DNA from: Desulfovibrio sp. OttesenSCG-928-C06
GTDB taxonomy: Bacteria > Desulfobacterota > Desulfovibrionia > Desulfovibrionales > Desulfovibrionaceae
NCBI GenBank assembly: GCA_030267065.1
Contig: JAJDJF010000008.1
Span: forward strand, 1-45,508
DNA length: 45,508 nucleotides
Reading direction: 5' to 3'
Positions 32,599-40,388 of the stretch are shown here, in pieces. Every line of letters begins with the position of its first letter. Within the stretch, counting starts at the first letter, position 1. The position numbers and the translations under genes are program-made. Under the pieces are notes generated by a model. The model was not told where the DNA came from. It made no database searches and saw only the letters and a program-made list of their open reading frames with translations.

Positions 32599-32859
32599 TT
32601 ATTCAGCCGCGCGGTTCTTGTGGATTCCTTCGATAAAATCGTACACGTCGCGCATGGTCGTAATCTCAAGAATCTTCGAACGGTCTTCCAGCTTGAAGTC
32701 AAAAGCCTGCTCCAGAGCCATGATCATATCAACGATATCCAGACTGTCCAGATGCAGATCGTCACGAATATGCGCCTCGGGCGTAAGCTCATCCAGTTCA
32801 AGTTCAAACTCTTCGCTCAGGGCCTCGTTTACCGTTTTGACGATGTAATCGCGTTCCAC
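32599..32859 (-). CDS. acyl carrier protein 2 of the polyene cluster
   Basis: An 86-residue acidic carrier protein with phosphopantetheine serine Ser39 in DLHLDSLDIVDMI. The start codon is GTG 32859 with AGAGG 6 nt upstream. It sits between the ketosynthase (25-nt gap) and the PlsC-type acyltransferase (3-nt gap). It shares little beyond the motif with carrier protein 1 at 22124, so the two probably serve different steps. Confidence 0.93.
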   Translation of the reverse strand: MERDYIVKTVNEALSEEFELELDELTPEAHIRDDLHLDSLDIVDMIMALEQAFDFKLEDRSKILEITTMRDVYDFIEGIHKNRAAE

Positions 32860-32884
32860 AAAAAACCTCTAATAACTTGAGTGG

Positions 32885-34108
32885 CTAAAGTTTTACGACA
32901 AGAGAAGCGTTAACTCCCCCTAGGCCGAAGCTGTTTTTCAGCAGGCATGATACCTGACTTTTTTTATGTTCCGCGTCAAGCATAAGTTTGCCGCAGCGCG
33001 GGTCTATGTCAGTCAGGTTTCTGGTGCCGTGCACAAATCCATCGCGAGCGGCCGTGATTGCCGCCGCAAGCTCAAGCGAGCCGCTGGCAGCCATGCAGTG
33101 CCCCATGTATCCCTTGAGACTGTTGACCGGAGTGTGGCTGCCAAAGAGCCTTTCAATAGCAAGCCCCTCGGCGATGTCGCCTGATTCGGTGGCTGTGGCG
33201 TGGGCGTTGACCAGCTGGACTTCTTCCGGCGCAATTGCGGCGTCTTCCAGAGCCATGCGCATGCAGCCCTCAATGGCGCCGCTGTCAGGAAACACAATAC
33301 TGCTGGGGGCGGTGTTGGTTCCGAATCCGGCAATCTCCGCGATGATGTTCGCGCCGCGCTCTCTGGCGCTTTCGTATTCCTCAAGCAAAAAGATTCCGGC
33401 CCCCTCGCCGCAGACAATGCCGTCCCTGCCACTGTCGAACGGGCGGGCGGCAAGATCCGGAGAAGCATTGTGCGAAGCGGCCCCGATGCGGTCAAACGTG
33501 GCGGAAAGCAGGGCGTGGTATTCTTCCACCCCGCCGCACAGCATCATTCCGGCCCGCCCGAAGGCAATCTGTTCGTAGGCCAGACCGATGGCCTGCAATC
33601 CGCTGGCGCAGGCGGCAGCGGGCGAAATGCAGCGCCCGGAAAGCCCGAAGGTCACGTTGATATTGGAAGGCACGGCGTGGCCCATTACCTTGAAAAACAC
33701 CGTACTCCTCACGGTATCCATCTTGCCGCCAAGATACTGCCGGAAAAAGTCTTCCAGCGTATTGGGGCTTACCGTGGTCGAGGCAATGCAGCTGCCCATG
33801 CCGCGGTAAGCTTCGGCCAGCGGGGTATCAGGCGTAATACCGGCTGTGCGCAAGGCTTCGCTGGCGGCAACATAGGCCATGATGCCCATGTGCGACATGG
33901 CCCGCCTATGCTCGCGCGGAATGCTCTTTGAGTTGAACTCAGGCGCGACGCCGCACACCTTTACCTGCATTCCGTCCAGTCTGGCCGATTCCGGCAGCAG
34001 AGAAAGAGCGCAATTGCCCTCTTCCATCCCGGCCGCCATGCAGGGCAAATCCCATCCAAACGGCGACACTGCGCCAATACCCGTAATAACTACTCTGCGT
34101 TTGCGCAT
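32885..34108 (-). CDS. beta-ketoacyl-ACP synthase, KAS II type (second ketosynthase, ApeR-like)
   Basis: A 407-residue full-length ketosynthase: nucleophile Cys167 in AAACASGLQAIG, histidines in VNAHATATESGD and LKGYMGHCMAASGS, and the C-terminal NSFGLGGVNASLVV. All catalytic residues are present and there is no low-complexity insert, unlike the ketosynthase at 20747. It starts 19 nt inside the end of the flavoprotein gene. Two active ketosynthases plus one cysteine-less partner is the set seen in studied aryl-polyene systems, where the second ketosynthase may start the chain or use different lengths. Confidence 0.92.
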   Translation of the reverse strand: MRKRRVVITGIGAVSPFGWDLPCMAAGMEEGNCALSLLPESARLDGMQVKVCGVAPEFNSKSIPREHRRAMSHMGIMAYVAASEALRTAGITPDTPLAEAYRGMGSCIASTTVSPNTLEDFFRQYLGGKMDTVRSTVFFKVMGHAVPSNINVTFGLSGRCISPAAACASGLQAIGLAYEQIAFGRAGMMLCGGVEEYHALLSATFDRIGAASHNASPDLAARPFDSGRDGIVCGEGAGIFLLEEYESARERGANIIAEIAGFGTNTAPSSIVFPDSGAIEGCMRMALEDAAIAPEEVQLVNAHATATESGDIAEGLAIERLFGSHTPVNSLKGYMGHCMAASGSLELAAAITAARDGFVHGTRNLTDIDPRCGKLMLDAEHKKSQVSCLLKNSFGLGGVNASLVVKL

Positions 34109-35574
34109 GCCAAATCCCTGAACAATCGTTCATAGCCCGTAAAATGTCCGCAAGCGACTGCCGCGGAAATAAAAGCACCCAGAAGGCCCGGCAAAAGAAT
34201 ACTCTGCCCGGCCAGCACCAGCCCCGGAATACGCGTAAACGGCGGCACGGGCATATTGTCCGCGCTGTGCATCACGCCGTAAATGCTGCCACTGCTCCCC
34301 TCAACCCAGTCGCGCATGCTGTATTCCGAACATGAATCAACAACCCTAAAATCATTCAGTTCCGGGATGTGCCTTGCGATAAGCCCGGCAAGGCGGTTTT
34401 GCATCTCATCTTTCCAGCCCGGATACCATGCGGGGCGGCCCCCTTTTTTGCCCGGACCGGAAGACTCCAGACCCTGCGCTTCTTCCGGCGACAAAACCGA
34501 AGTTCTGGCCACGGCAAAAACCGGGTAGCGCCCGTCCACCGGAGTCCCGGCAGAAACATGCAGCCAGGCGTGCCGCGCATCGGTCGAGGAAAACAAGTTC
34601 TCAATATCGTCAGACATGCAAAGCAGCACGCTCCTGCCATCCAGAAAATCGCGACTGGTGCTGCCAAAAAGCATGAAGAAGCGGCTGGTTTCCTCCAGCG
34701 TGCGCAAATGCCGCGCCATGGCAGGACGTAAACTGCCTTGCGGCAACAGCTCCGGAAGCCGCGACGGATGCCCGGTATAGACGCAGCCCTCACAGGCGAA
34801 AGTCCCCTTGTCGGTGAGCACTTCCGCCACGCCGCTCTTGCTTGCGTTCAGCCCTGTTACTTTATGCCCGGTGCGCACATCCACCCCGGCCCGACTCAAG
34901 GCCAGCTCAAAAGCTCTGGACAACGCGGCCCCGCCGTTCTCGATGCCGCACACGCCCTCCTGCATTGAGTGCGTGACAAGCGCGAATTCCTCAAACAGGC
35001 AACGACCCGGAGGCGTGCCATAATAGATTGAACGCGCCGACAGCAGACTGCGCAAACGCGCAGGCAAGTCTGCGCTTTCAAATCTGGCGGCAAGCTTGCC
35101 ACCGGAGGGCATCATCAGGCTTTGCGCGGACATGCGCCGGGGATCTATGAACGGGGAGTGCCGGTAGGCGCTTTCAATATCAGAGAGGAAGCGCCTGATA
35201 AAACCAGCATGCTCAGGCCAGCGCGAGGCCAACGTCTTTGTTGTTTTGCCGGTTCCCTGCGGCAGCGGAACGTCCTCATACCCGGTATCGGAAACAAAAC
35301 GGAAAAGCTCGCTGCAATCCTGACGGTACGGCTTGAAGGAAAGCTCCCGCCCCAGTCCGCAAAAGTTCAGGTAGCGGCGCAGAATGCCACCCGGCCCAAG
35401 CGCCCCGGCATGGTGGAACCCGGTATCAAAATGCAGCCCGCCGCGCGAAAAACCGCGCAGCAACGGGGCGACCTCGCGGCCCGCCTCCAGCAGGGTCACC
35501 TTATGCCCGTAGCGGGCCAGAATCAGGGCGCTGCAAACGCCGGAAGCCCCGGAACCAATAACTACTGTCTGCAT
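34090..35574 (-). CDS. FAD-dependent oxidoreductase, phytoene-desaturase/retinol-saturase-like
   Basis: A 494-residue flavoprotein. The N-terminal FAD-binding fold VVIGSGASGVCSALILARYG (G7, G9, G12) is followed by KVTLLEAG and an RGGLHFDTGFHHAGAL motif. The C-terminus has PGLVLAGQSILLPGLLGAFI, the carotenoid-desaturase-type ending. ATG 35574 begins 2 nt after the ketoreductase stop; an in-frame extension into that gene (to 35658) is rejected. Such an enzyme is not part of the minimal aryl-polyene set I know, so it may desaturate, isomerise or otherwise tailor the polyene. In an anaerobe the electron acceptor would not be oxygen. Family confident, substrate inferred. Confidence 0.85.
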   Translation of the reverse strand: MQTVVIGSGASGVCSALILARYGHKVTLLEAGREVAPLLRGFSRGGLHFDTGFHHAGALGPGGILRRYLNFCGLGRELSFKPYRQDCSELFRFVSDTGYEDVPLPQGTGKTTKTLASRWPEHAGFIRRFLSDIESAYRHSPFIDPRRMSAQSLMMPSGGKLAARFESADLPARLRSLLSARSIYYGTPPGRCLFEEFALVTHSMQEGVCGIENGGAALSRAFELALSRAGVDVRTGHKVTGLNASKSGVAEVLTDKGTFACEGCVYTGHPSRLPELLPQGSLRPAMARHLRTLEETSRFFMLFGSTSRDFLDGRSVLLCMSDDIENLFSSTDARHAWLHVSAGTPVDGRYPVFAVARTSVLSPEEAQGLESSGPGKKGGRPAWYPGWKDEMQNRLAGLIARHIPELNDFRVVDSCSEYSMRDWVEGSSGSIYGVMHSADNMPVPPFTRIPGLVLAGQSILLPGLLGAFISAAVACGHFTGYERLFRDLACANAE

Positions 35575-35576
35575 GC

Positions 35577-36320
35577 CTAGCTGTACAGCCCGCCGTTTAC
35601 GGACAAAACATGCCCGGTAATGTACGAGGCCTCGTCCGAGCACAAAAAGCGCACGCAACCCGCCACTTCTTCCGGCTTGCCGGGCCTGCCCAGCGGAATT
35701 GCCGGAAGAATCGCCTCCAGCGGCAACCCGGCGGTCATTTCAGTCTCAATCAGACCGGGCGCAACGGCATTCACAAGGATATTGCGTCTGCCAAGCTCCT
35801 TTGCCAGCGCCTTGGTGGCGCCGATGACACCGGCCTTGGCTGCCGAGTAGTTGACCTGCCCGGCATTGCCTGCCTCGCCTGAAAGGGAAACGATATTGAC
35901 GACGCGCCCCTTTCTGCGCCGCTGCATCAGCGGGGCCAGCAGGCGCGTAACGTTGAAGAAGCCGCCCAGATGCACGTCCAGCACCGCGTTCCAGTCCTGA
36001 TGGCTCATCAGGCCGAACATGGTGTCGCGCGCAAAACCGGCGTTATTGACCAGCGCGTAGGGAACATCGCCAGCCAGCAGCGGCGCGAGTGCGGCCTCGA
36101 CTTGCGCGGCGTCTGCCACGTCAAATTTGACAAGGACGCAGGCACGGCCCAGTTGCTCCACTTCTTCCGCCACTTTAGCCGCGCCGGAATCGTCAGAACG
36201 GTAGTTGAGCCAGATATCAAAGCCGTCTTTTGCCAAAGCCAGAGCCACGGCAGCGCCTATCCCCTTGCTTGCGCCGGTTACCAGCGCAATCCTGCCGCCC
36301 TGACCGTTGTCTTTATTCAT
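35577..36320 (-). CDS. 3-oxoacyl-ACP reductase, FabG-type SDR (ApeQ-like)
   Basis: A 247-residue short-chain dehydrogenase. Cofactor motif TGASKGIG (about 15-22), NNAG (92-95) and the catalytic YSAAK (Tyr158, Lys162) are present, with the C-terminal ITGHVLSVNGGLYS. It reduces the ketoacyl-ACP made by the ketosynthases. Start: ATG 36320 has only a weak ribosome site; TTG 36329 three codons earlier has GGGA at better spacing and is possible. It is the first enzyme gene of the cluster and lies about 30 nt after the small lipoprotein gene, which may be the true first gene of the transcript. Confidence 0.92.
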   Translation of the reverse strand: MNKDNGQGGRIALVTGASKGIGAAVALALAKDGFDIWLNYRSDDSGAAKVAEEVEQLGRACVLVKFDVADAAQVEAALAPLLAGDVPYALVNNAGFARDTMFGLMSHQDWNAVLDVHLGGFFNVTRLLAPLMQRRRKGRVVNIVSLSGEAGNAGQVNYSAAKAGVIGATKALAKELGRRNILVNAVAPGLIETEMTAGLPLEAILPAIPLGRPGKPEEVAGCVRFLCSDEASYITGHVLSVNGGLYS

Positions 36321-36350
36321 ATTTTTCAAAGCAATCCCGGAAGCTGTTCG

Positions 36351-36533
36351 TTATTGAGTTTTGCCCTTTTCCTGATCGTAGCCGTCTTCATAGCCCTGCT
36401 CAAGGGAATCGACCTTTCTTTCTACCTTGGCCTTGGTCTTGCCGGCAGTGCGGCCCATCCAGCTGCAACCGCCAAGAGCGGAGGCTCCCAACACGGCAGC
36501 AATCAAAATAAGTACGAATATTCTGTTCTTCAT
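36351..36533 (-). CDS. 60-residue lipoprotein, twin of the gene at 40137
   Basis: A very small lipoprotein: signal peptide and lipobox ALGGC with lipidated Cys23, followed by SWMGRTAGKTKAKVERKVDS and a charged, Gly/Tyr/Asp-rich tail (LEQGYEDGYDQEKGK). The mature part is predicted helical. A near-copy with the same WMGRTAGKTKA core and the same lipid-cysteine position lies on the opposite strand at 40137-40313. ATG 36533 is the only reasonable start; the open frame further upstream is not coding. It is about 30 nt upstream of the ketoreductase and could be cotranscribed with the polyene cluster. Function unknown; general form resembles small outer-membrane anchored stress or structural lipoproteins. 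Confidence 0.8.
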   Translation of the reverse strand: MKNRIFVLILIAAVLGASALGGCSWMGRTAGKTKAKVERKVDSLEQGYEDGYDQEKGKTQ

Positions 36534-36612
36534 GATAAACCTCGTAAAAGTACCCCCGTTCAAGCCGGGAGGGATAAGCCCGGTGTTCAACTTAAAACCA
36601 TATTGAATAAAG

Positions 36613-36639
36613 AGTATATGCTGCAAAGGAAGTTTGCAA
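36613..36639 (-). promoter_or_regulatory. weak promoter candidate upstream of the polyene cluster
   Basis: On the minus strand TTGCAA (36639-36634) and TATACT (36618-36613) resemble -35 and -10 boxes, but the spacer is only 15 bp. A start near 36606 would give a 73-nt leader to the small lipoprotein. The rest of the divergent gap (36534-36899) shows no gene. Confidence 0.3.
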
Positions 36640-36899
36640 GCATGGCGTTAAGCCGCGCCGGAGCTGTGGTTGCGGCACACTCCTTGCGCCGCCCGGTCAG
36701 ATTTGCAACTCAAAAAGTGGACAAGCGTAACAAAATAAAGCTATCTAGGCAGCAGGTTACAATTTGCCGAACATAAAAACAGACGCGCGGATGCCGTCCC
36801 AAAAGCGCCGCAAACAGACCGGCCCGGCACAAGCCCTTCCGGACTGAAAAATCAGAAGCGATAGCCGTCACATAATCATACAATAGCGAGGTATTAGCG

Positions 36900-37205
36900 A
36901 TGATTAAACACATTGTCTGGTGGACCATGAAGCCGGAAGCAGACGGGCACACTGGCGCGGAAAACGCCGCGCGCATCAAGAAAATGGGCGAAGAACTGGC
37001 TGGAAAAATCCCCGGTCTGCTTTCCATTGAAATGTCCACAGATATCAAGGGTAGCGGCACGGAAACCCCGACCCTGGTGCTCCAGTCCAGTCATCCCACG
37101 GTTGAAGCTTTGCAGGAATACGCCGTACATCCCCTGCACGTTGCAGTGGTGGACGTTGTAAAGGTTTGCGCCGCAAGCAGAAACAGCCTTGACTACGAAG
37201 TTTAG
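36900..37205 (+). CDS. Dabb (stress-responsive A/B barrel) domain protein
   Basis: A 101-residue single-domain protein with the Dabb pattern: IKHIVWWTMKPEA at the N-terminus, a helix KKMGEELAGKIPGLLSIEMS, then TLVLQSSHPTVEALQEYAVH and PLHVAVVDVVK. The fold is a dimeric ferredoxin-like barrel; known members range from plant stress proteins to polyketide cyclases, so no reaction can be assigned. GAGG precedes ATG 36900 and an intrinsic terminator follows at 37313, so it is a single-gene unit. It is divergent from the polyene cluster but faces away from it. Confidence 0.88.
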   Translation: MIKHIVWWTMKPEADGHTGAENAARIKKMGEELAGKIPGLLSIEMSTDIKGSGTETPTLVLQSSHPTVEALQEYAVHPLHVAVVDVVKVCAASRNSLDYEV

Positions 37206-37312
37206 GGGCTGTCCTGATTAGCCCCCAGAGCGTTTGCATCTAAAAGCGCAGGCTCTATAGCCAATCCGGGCGTCCAGCCCAGATAAAAACTGATTCGCAT
37301 AAAGACACGGCT

Positions 37313-37349
37313 ACAGCGGCACCGGAATAACCGGTGCCGCTGTTTTATT
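37313..37349 (+). terminator. intrinsic terminator after the Dabb gene
   Basis: ACAGCGGCACCGG (37313-37325) and CCGGTGCCGCTGT (37331-37343) form a perfect 13-bp stem with a 5-nt loop, followed by TTTTATT. Confidence 0.85.
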
Positions 37350-37579
37350 GCCACGCTGTCACTGCGCCGGAATCCCACTGAAGCCAGCGTTTTGCTATTG
37401 CCGTCCGCGTCCGCTGGTTTTATAGTCCGGCATTGATGCAGACAAAATGCGCCTGACCGGAAAATTGCAGACAGACGGCGGATTGACGCATGTGTATTTT
37501 TTGTCCGGAGTTCATCCTTCGCGCTACGGGCAAATGCATATTTACAAACCAACCATCACCAGCAAGACGGAGCCTGAAC

Positions 37580-38098
37580 ATGATCATCACCTACAAGAAC
37601 TTCACGCCCCAGATATCCTCCAGCACCTTTGTGGCCCCCAACACTATAATCATCGGCAACTGCACCTTTGCCGAGAACACCAGTGTCTGGTTCGGAACCA
37701 CCATCCGCGCCGATTGCGACGCCATAAAAATCGGGCGTAATTCAAATATTCAGGAGAACTGCGTACTGCACGTTGATGACGGCGAGCCGATTATCATGGG
37801 CGAAAATGTTACAGTCGGGCACGGCGCAATCCTGCACGGCTGCACCATCGGCAACAACAGCCTGATCGGCATAGGGGCCACTGTTCTGGGGCGCGCCGTT
37901 ATCGGCAATAACGTGATTATCGGTGCGGGCGCGCTGGTGCCTCCGGGCAAGGTAATCCCCGATAACTCGCTGGTCATGGGCATACCTTCCACGATTGTAC
38001 GCAAGCTGAGCGAGGAAGATCTCAAAATAGTCACTGCCAGCGCTGAACATTATGTGGAAAAGTCTGCCGAATACGCCAGAATCCTGAGTGGCAAATAG
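37580..38098 (+). CDS. gamma-carbonic-anhydrase-like hexapeptide-repeat protein
   Basis: A 172-residue left-handed beta-helix protein of the YrdA/PaaY/gamma-carbonic-anhydrase type. Hexapeptide turns run through the protein, and the three metal-ligand histidines are in place: His64 (CVLHVDD), His81 and His86 (VGHGAILHGCT). A short C-terminal helix follows. ATG 37580 is preceded by GGAG at 8-nt spacing; a longer frame from 37490 lacks one. Flanked by terminators on both sides, it is a single-gene unit. Members bind zinc or iron; hydration of CO2 is plausible but many family members have not shown activity. Confidence 0.9.
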   Translation: MIITYKNFTPQISSSTFVAPNTIIIGNCTFAENTSVWFGTTIRADCDAIKIGRNSNIQENCVLHVDDGEPIIMGENVTVGHGAILHGCTIGNNSLIGIGATVLGRAVIGNNVIIGAGALVPPGKVIPDNSLVMGIPSTIVRKLSEEDLKIVTASAEHYVEKSAEYARILSGK

Positions 38099-38150
38099 CA
38101 GCCACAGCCCCACCCAAGCGCGCAAAAGCATCAGACATAGCAGATAGATA

Positions 38151-38196
38151 TAATAAAGCGGCGGCACAGCAAAAATGCAGGACCGCCGCTTTATTA
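38151..38196 (+). terminator. intrinsic terminator after the gamma-carbonic-anhydrase-like gene
   Basis: TAATAAAGCGGCGG (38151-38164) pairs perfectly with CCGCCGCTTTATTA (38183-38196), 14 bp, loop 18 nt, with A/T arms that make it usable in both directions. Confidence 0.8.
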
Positions 38197-38377
38197 TGAT
38201 TTGCAGCCACTTCGCCTGCAAAAGCAGGCGCGGCTGTAGGGTCTGAACGGGATATTTGCCCGTTTCATTTTACACCGCCCATTTTCACCGTCGTGAACCT
38301 TTTTTAATTAAAAATACAATCAGCTTTAAAACAAGCCATAAATAATCGCGATCATGAAGAAATATTCACCAACACAC

Positions 38378-38406
38378 TTGACCCAGTGACATTATTGGCA
38401 TAAATC
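38378..38406 (+). promoter_or_regulatory. sigma-70-like promoter of the ornithine-cyclodeaminase-family gene
   Basis: TTGACC (38378-38383), 17 bp, TAAATC (38401-38406). Predicted leader about 150 nt. The 38197-38562 stretch is otherwise AT-rich without a gene. Confidence 0.4.
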
Positions 38407-38562
38407 TATCTTTAAACAAAGTTGACGGCAAAACGGGCGCAAATCCTGATCCGGCAACAAATCAGAACAAACCAAACGCCTGGCGGCGAAAAACTTAACA
38501 TAGGGCAAGCGCGACAACCTTTTAGAGTCCATTCGCCAGCGCCCGAAAAGGAGTGGTAGAAA

Positions 38563-39549
38563 ATGCTTTTGTTAGCCAGAGAGGATATCAAAAAGTTCTT
38601 CACGCTGAAAGACAGCATCGAAGCGGTGAAACAAGCCTTCAGTCTGTTCTCCGACAACAAGGTTCAGGTTCCGCTGCGAACCCACATCAATGCGGAAAAA
38701 AAGGAAGGCGTGTACCTGTGCATGCCCGCCTACTGCGAAGAAGTGGACGCCTCCTGCGTTAAGGTTCTGAACATGTTCAAGAACAACATCGCCAAGGGCA
38801 TTCCCTCCATCAACGCGCAGGTGCTCATGCTGAACACCGACACTGGCGTTATTGAAGGCCTGATTGACGGCACCTATATCACCCAGTTGCGCACCGGCGC
38901 GGCCTCTGGCGCGGCATTTGAACTGCTGGCCAAAAAGGATTGCAAAAAAGGCGCCTTGATCGGCACCGGCGGGCAGGCTGCCACCCAGCTTGAAGCAATG
39001 ATTGTTGCCAGAAAACTTGATGAAGTGCAGCTTTGCGATATGGATTTTGAGCGTGCCAAAAAATTCGCCGCTACCATGAGCGCCGAACTTGCAGCCTATG
39101 GCACCAAAATAACTGCCGTGGAAAATGCCGACATCGCAGTTGAAGATGCTGACCTGATCATCACCGTGACCCCCTCCACCAAGCCGGTATTCAATGCCGA
39201 CAAGGTCAAGGCCGGTGCCACTCTGAGCTGCGTTGGCTCCTACCAGCCCCAGATGCAGGAAATGGACCCGAAAATTCTGGTGCGCGCCACCAAGCTCTAT
39301 TTTGACTCTGAAGAAGCCGTCCTGTCCGAAGCAGGCGACATTCTCATCCCGCTGGCTGACGGCACCATCACCAAAGAAAAGTTCACCGGCGATCTTGGCG
39401 AAGTTATCAACGGGCGACTGGTTGGACGCGAAAATGATGAAGAAATCATCGTGTTCAAGACCGTTGGCATCGCGGCTCAGGATCTGATCACTGCCAAAGC
39501 CATTTTTGAAAAAGCCAAAAAGGCCGGGGCCGGATACAACTGGGCATAA
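38563..39549 (+). CDS. ornithine cyclodeaminase / mu-crystallin family oxidoreductase
   Basis: A 328-residue protein with the family layout: N-terminal substrate part (PLRTHINAEKKEGVYLCMPA), TYITQLRTGAASGAAFELLA, then the NAD-binding fold GALIGTGGQAATQLEAMIVA, DLIITVTPSTKPVF and SCVGSYQPQMQEMD. The family includes ornithine cyclodeaminase, alanine dehydrogenase and several imine or ketimine reductases, so the reaction is uncertain. AAAAGGAG precedes ATG 38563. A tautomerase gene follows 55 bp later with a terminator after it, suggesting a two-gene unit. Given the neighbouring reductase operon, amine or amino-acid fermentation is a reasonable setting but not shown. Confidence 0.88.
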   Translation: MLLLAREDIKKFFTLKDSIEAVKQAFSLFSDNKVQVPLRTHINAEKKEGVYLCMPAYCEEVDASCVKVLNMFKNNIAKGIPSINAQVLMLNTDTGVIEGLIDGTYITQLRTGAASGAAFELLAKKDCKKGALIGTGGQAATQLEAMIVARKLDEVQLCDMDFERAKKFAATMSAELAAYGTKITAVENADIAVEDADLIITVTPSTKPVFNADKVKAGATLSCVGSYQPQMQEMDPKILVRATKLYFDSEEAVLSEAGDILIPLADGTITKEKFTGDLGEVINGRLVGRENDEEIIVFKTVGIAAQDLITAKAIFEKAKKAGAGYNWA

Positions 39550-39604
39550 CAACGCCAGCCGCGTATAAGGAGCGGCACCGTAAAAATATTAAGGAGAACC
39601 ACAT

Positions 39605-39826
39605 ATGCCACATATAGATGTAAACCTTTACCCGGGCAGAACCAAAGAAATGAAGCAGGAAATAGCACAGAAGCTTGTTGCTTTCCTGTCCAAAGAGTGC
39701 GGCATGCCGGAAAAATCGCTCTCTGTCTCATTTTCCGAATACGCGGCTGAAGAATTCGCAGACAAGGTAGCGCAAAAAGTTGCCCCGGAAGATGTGTATA
39801 TCTCGTCCGAGTTTCTGAAAAAATAA
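39605..39826 (+). CDS. 4-oxalocrotonate tautomerase family protein
   Basis: A 73-residue protein starting MPHIDVNLYPGRT, so that after removal of Met the catalytic Pro1 is exposed, as in this family. The remaining pattern (KQEIAQKLVAFLSKECGMPEKS, VSFSEYAAEEFADKV) fits the beta-alpha-beta tautomerase unit. AAGGAG precedes ATG 39605. It is 55 bp after the cyclodeaminase-family gene and is followed by a terminator. A tautomerase could interconvert enamine/imine or keto/enol forms for its neighbour; that link is my inference. Confidence 0.85.
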   Translation: MPHIDVNLYPGRTKEMKQEIAQKLVAFLSKECGMPEKSLSVSFSEYAAEEFADKVAQKVAPEDVYISSEFLKK

Positions 39827-39905
39827 AAACTCCTGCTGCGCGTTGGCTTTTCAAAGCCTAAAAAGCTGAAGACAACGCCGAAAACAAAACAAGTACCACT
39901 CACTA

Positions 39906-39943
39906 CAGAGGCCCGCATCATGCGATACGGGCCTCTGATTTTT
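39906..39943 (+). terminator. intrinsic terminator after the tautomerase gene
   Basis: CAGAGGCCCG (39906-39915) and CGGGCCTCTG (39928-39937), perfect 10-bp stem with 12-nt loop, followed by ATTTTT. Confidence 0.85.
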
Positions 39944-40136
39944 GACCCAGCCGGAGCCACCTGCACAGGTAGATCCGGCCCACACAGCTGAACTCCGCGG
40001 CGCTTGCCAAGCGTGGGCATCAAAGATATTATCTATGCTATACGGTATGAAGAATATTTTTGCGGTCAGCAACCGCAAGGCGTTGAGCGCAACACTTGCC
40101 GCGCAATAACAACCAGACATTGAAACAGGAAACAAC

Positions 40137-40313
40137 ATGAAATCAAAAATACTCATCTGCATAATCACCGCCGTGCTTCTGGCTTCCGTAAGCATGGGCG
40201 GCTGCAACTGGATGGGCCGCACTGCCGGAAAAACCAAGGCGGCCGTTGAAGATAGCGTAGACTCCATGCAGCAGGGCTACAAGGACGGATACGAGGACGA
40301 AAAGAGCAAATAG
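40137..40313 (+). CDS. 58-residue lipoprotein, twin of the gene at 36351
   Basis: Read directly from the sequence: ATG 40137 to TAG 40311-40313. It begins MKSKILICIITAVLLASVSM, with lipobox MGGC (lipidated Cys23), followed by NWMGRTAGKTKAAVEDSVDS and MQQGYKDGYEDEKSK. The mature part matches the 36351-36533 protein closely (WMGRTAGKTKA identical; QGYxDGYxxEK tail shared), so the two are paralogues on opposite strands about 3.6 kb apart. ACAGGAAAC precedes the ATG, and a strong terminator follows 5 nt after the stop, so it is a short single-gene transcript. Function unknown. Confidence 0.8.
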   Translation: MKSKILICIITAVLLASVSMGGCNWMGRTAGKTKAAVEDSVDSMQQGYKDGYEDEKSK

Positions 40314-40318
40314 TCTTA

Positions 40319-40351
40319 TGCCGCGCGGAATACTACGCGCGGCATTTTTTT
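40319..40351 (+). terminator. intrinsic terminator after the small lipoprotein
   Basis: TGCCGCGCG (40319-40327) and CGCGCGGCA (40336-40344), perfect 9-bp stem, 8-nt loop, then seven T. Confidence 0.92.
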
Positions 40352-40358
40352 ATTGACA

Positions 40359-40382
40359 ATACTTCAATACTAGTTGAAGTAT
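40359..40382. promoter_or_regulatory. ArsR-type operator overlapping the arsR promoter
   Basis: ATACTTCAA (40359-40367) and TTGAAGTAT (40374-40382) form a perfect 9-bp dyad with a 6-nt spacer, the TTCAA-N6-TTGAA arrangement common for ArsR/SmtB repressors. It lies between TTGACA (40353-40358) and the regulator ATG at 40389, overlapping a TATAAA at 40380. Binding would block transcription, giving autoregulation. Confidence 0.8.
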
Positions 40383-40388
40383 AAAAAT

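Noticed and set aside
35970-36776. Plus-strand frame of about 268 codons across the ketoreductase and small lipoprotein genes
   Set aside because: Antisense to two well-supported genes; no coherent domain.
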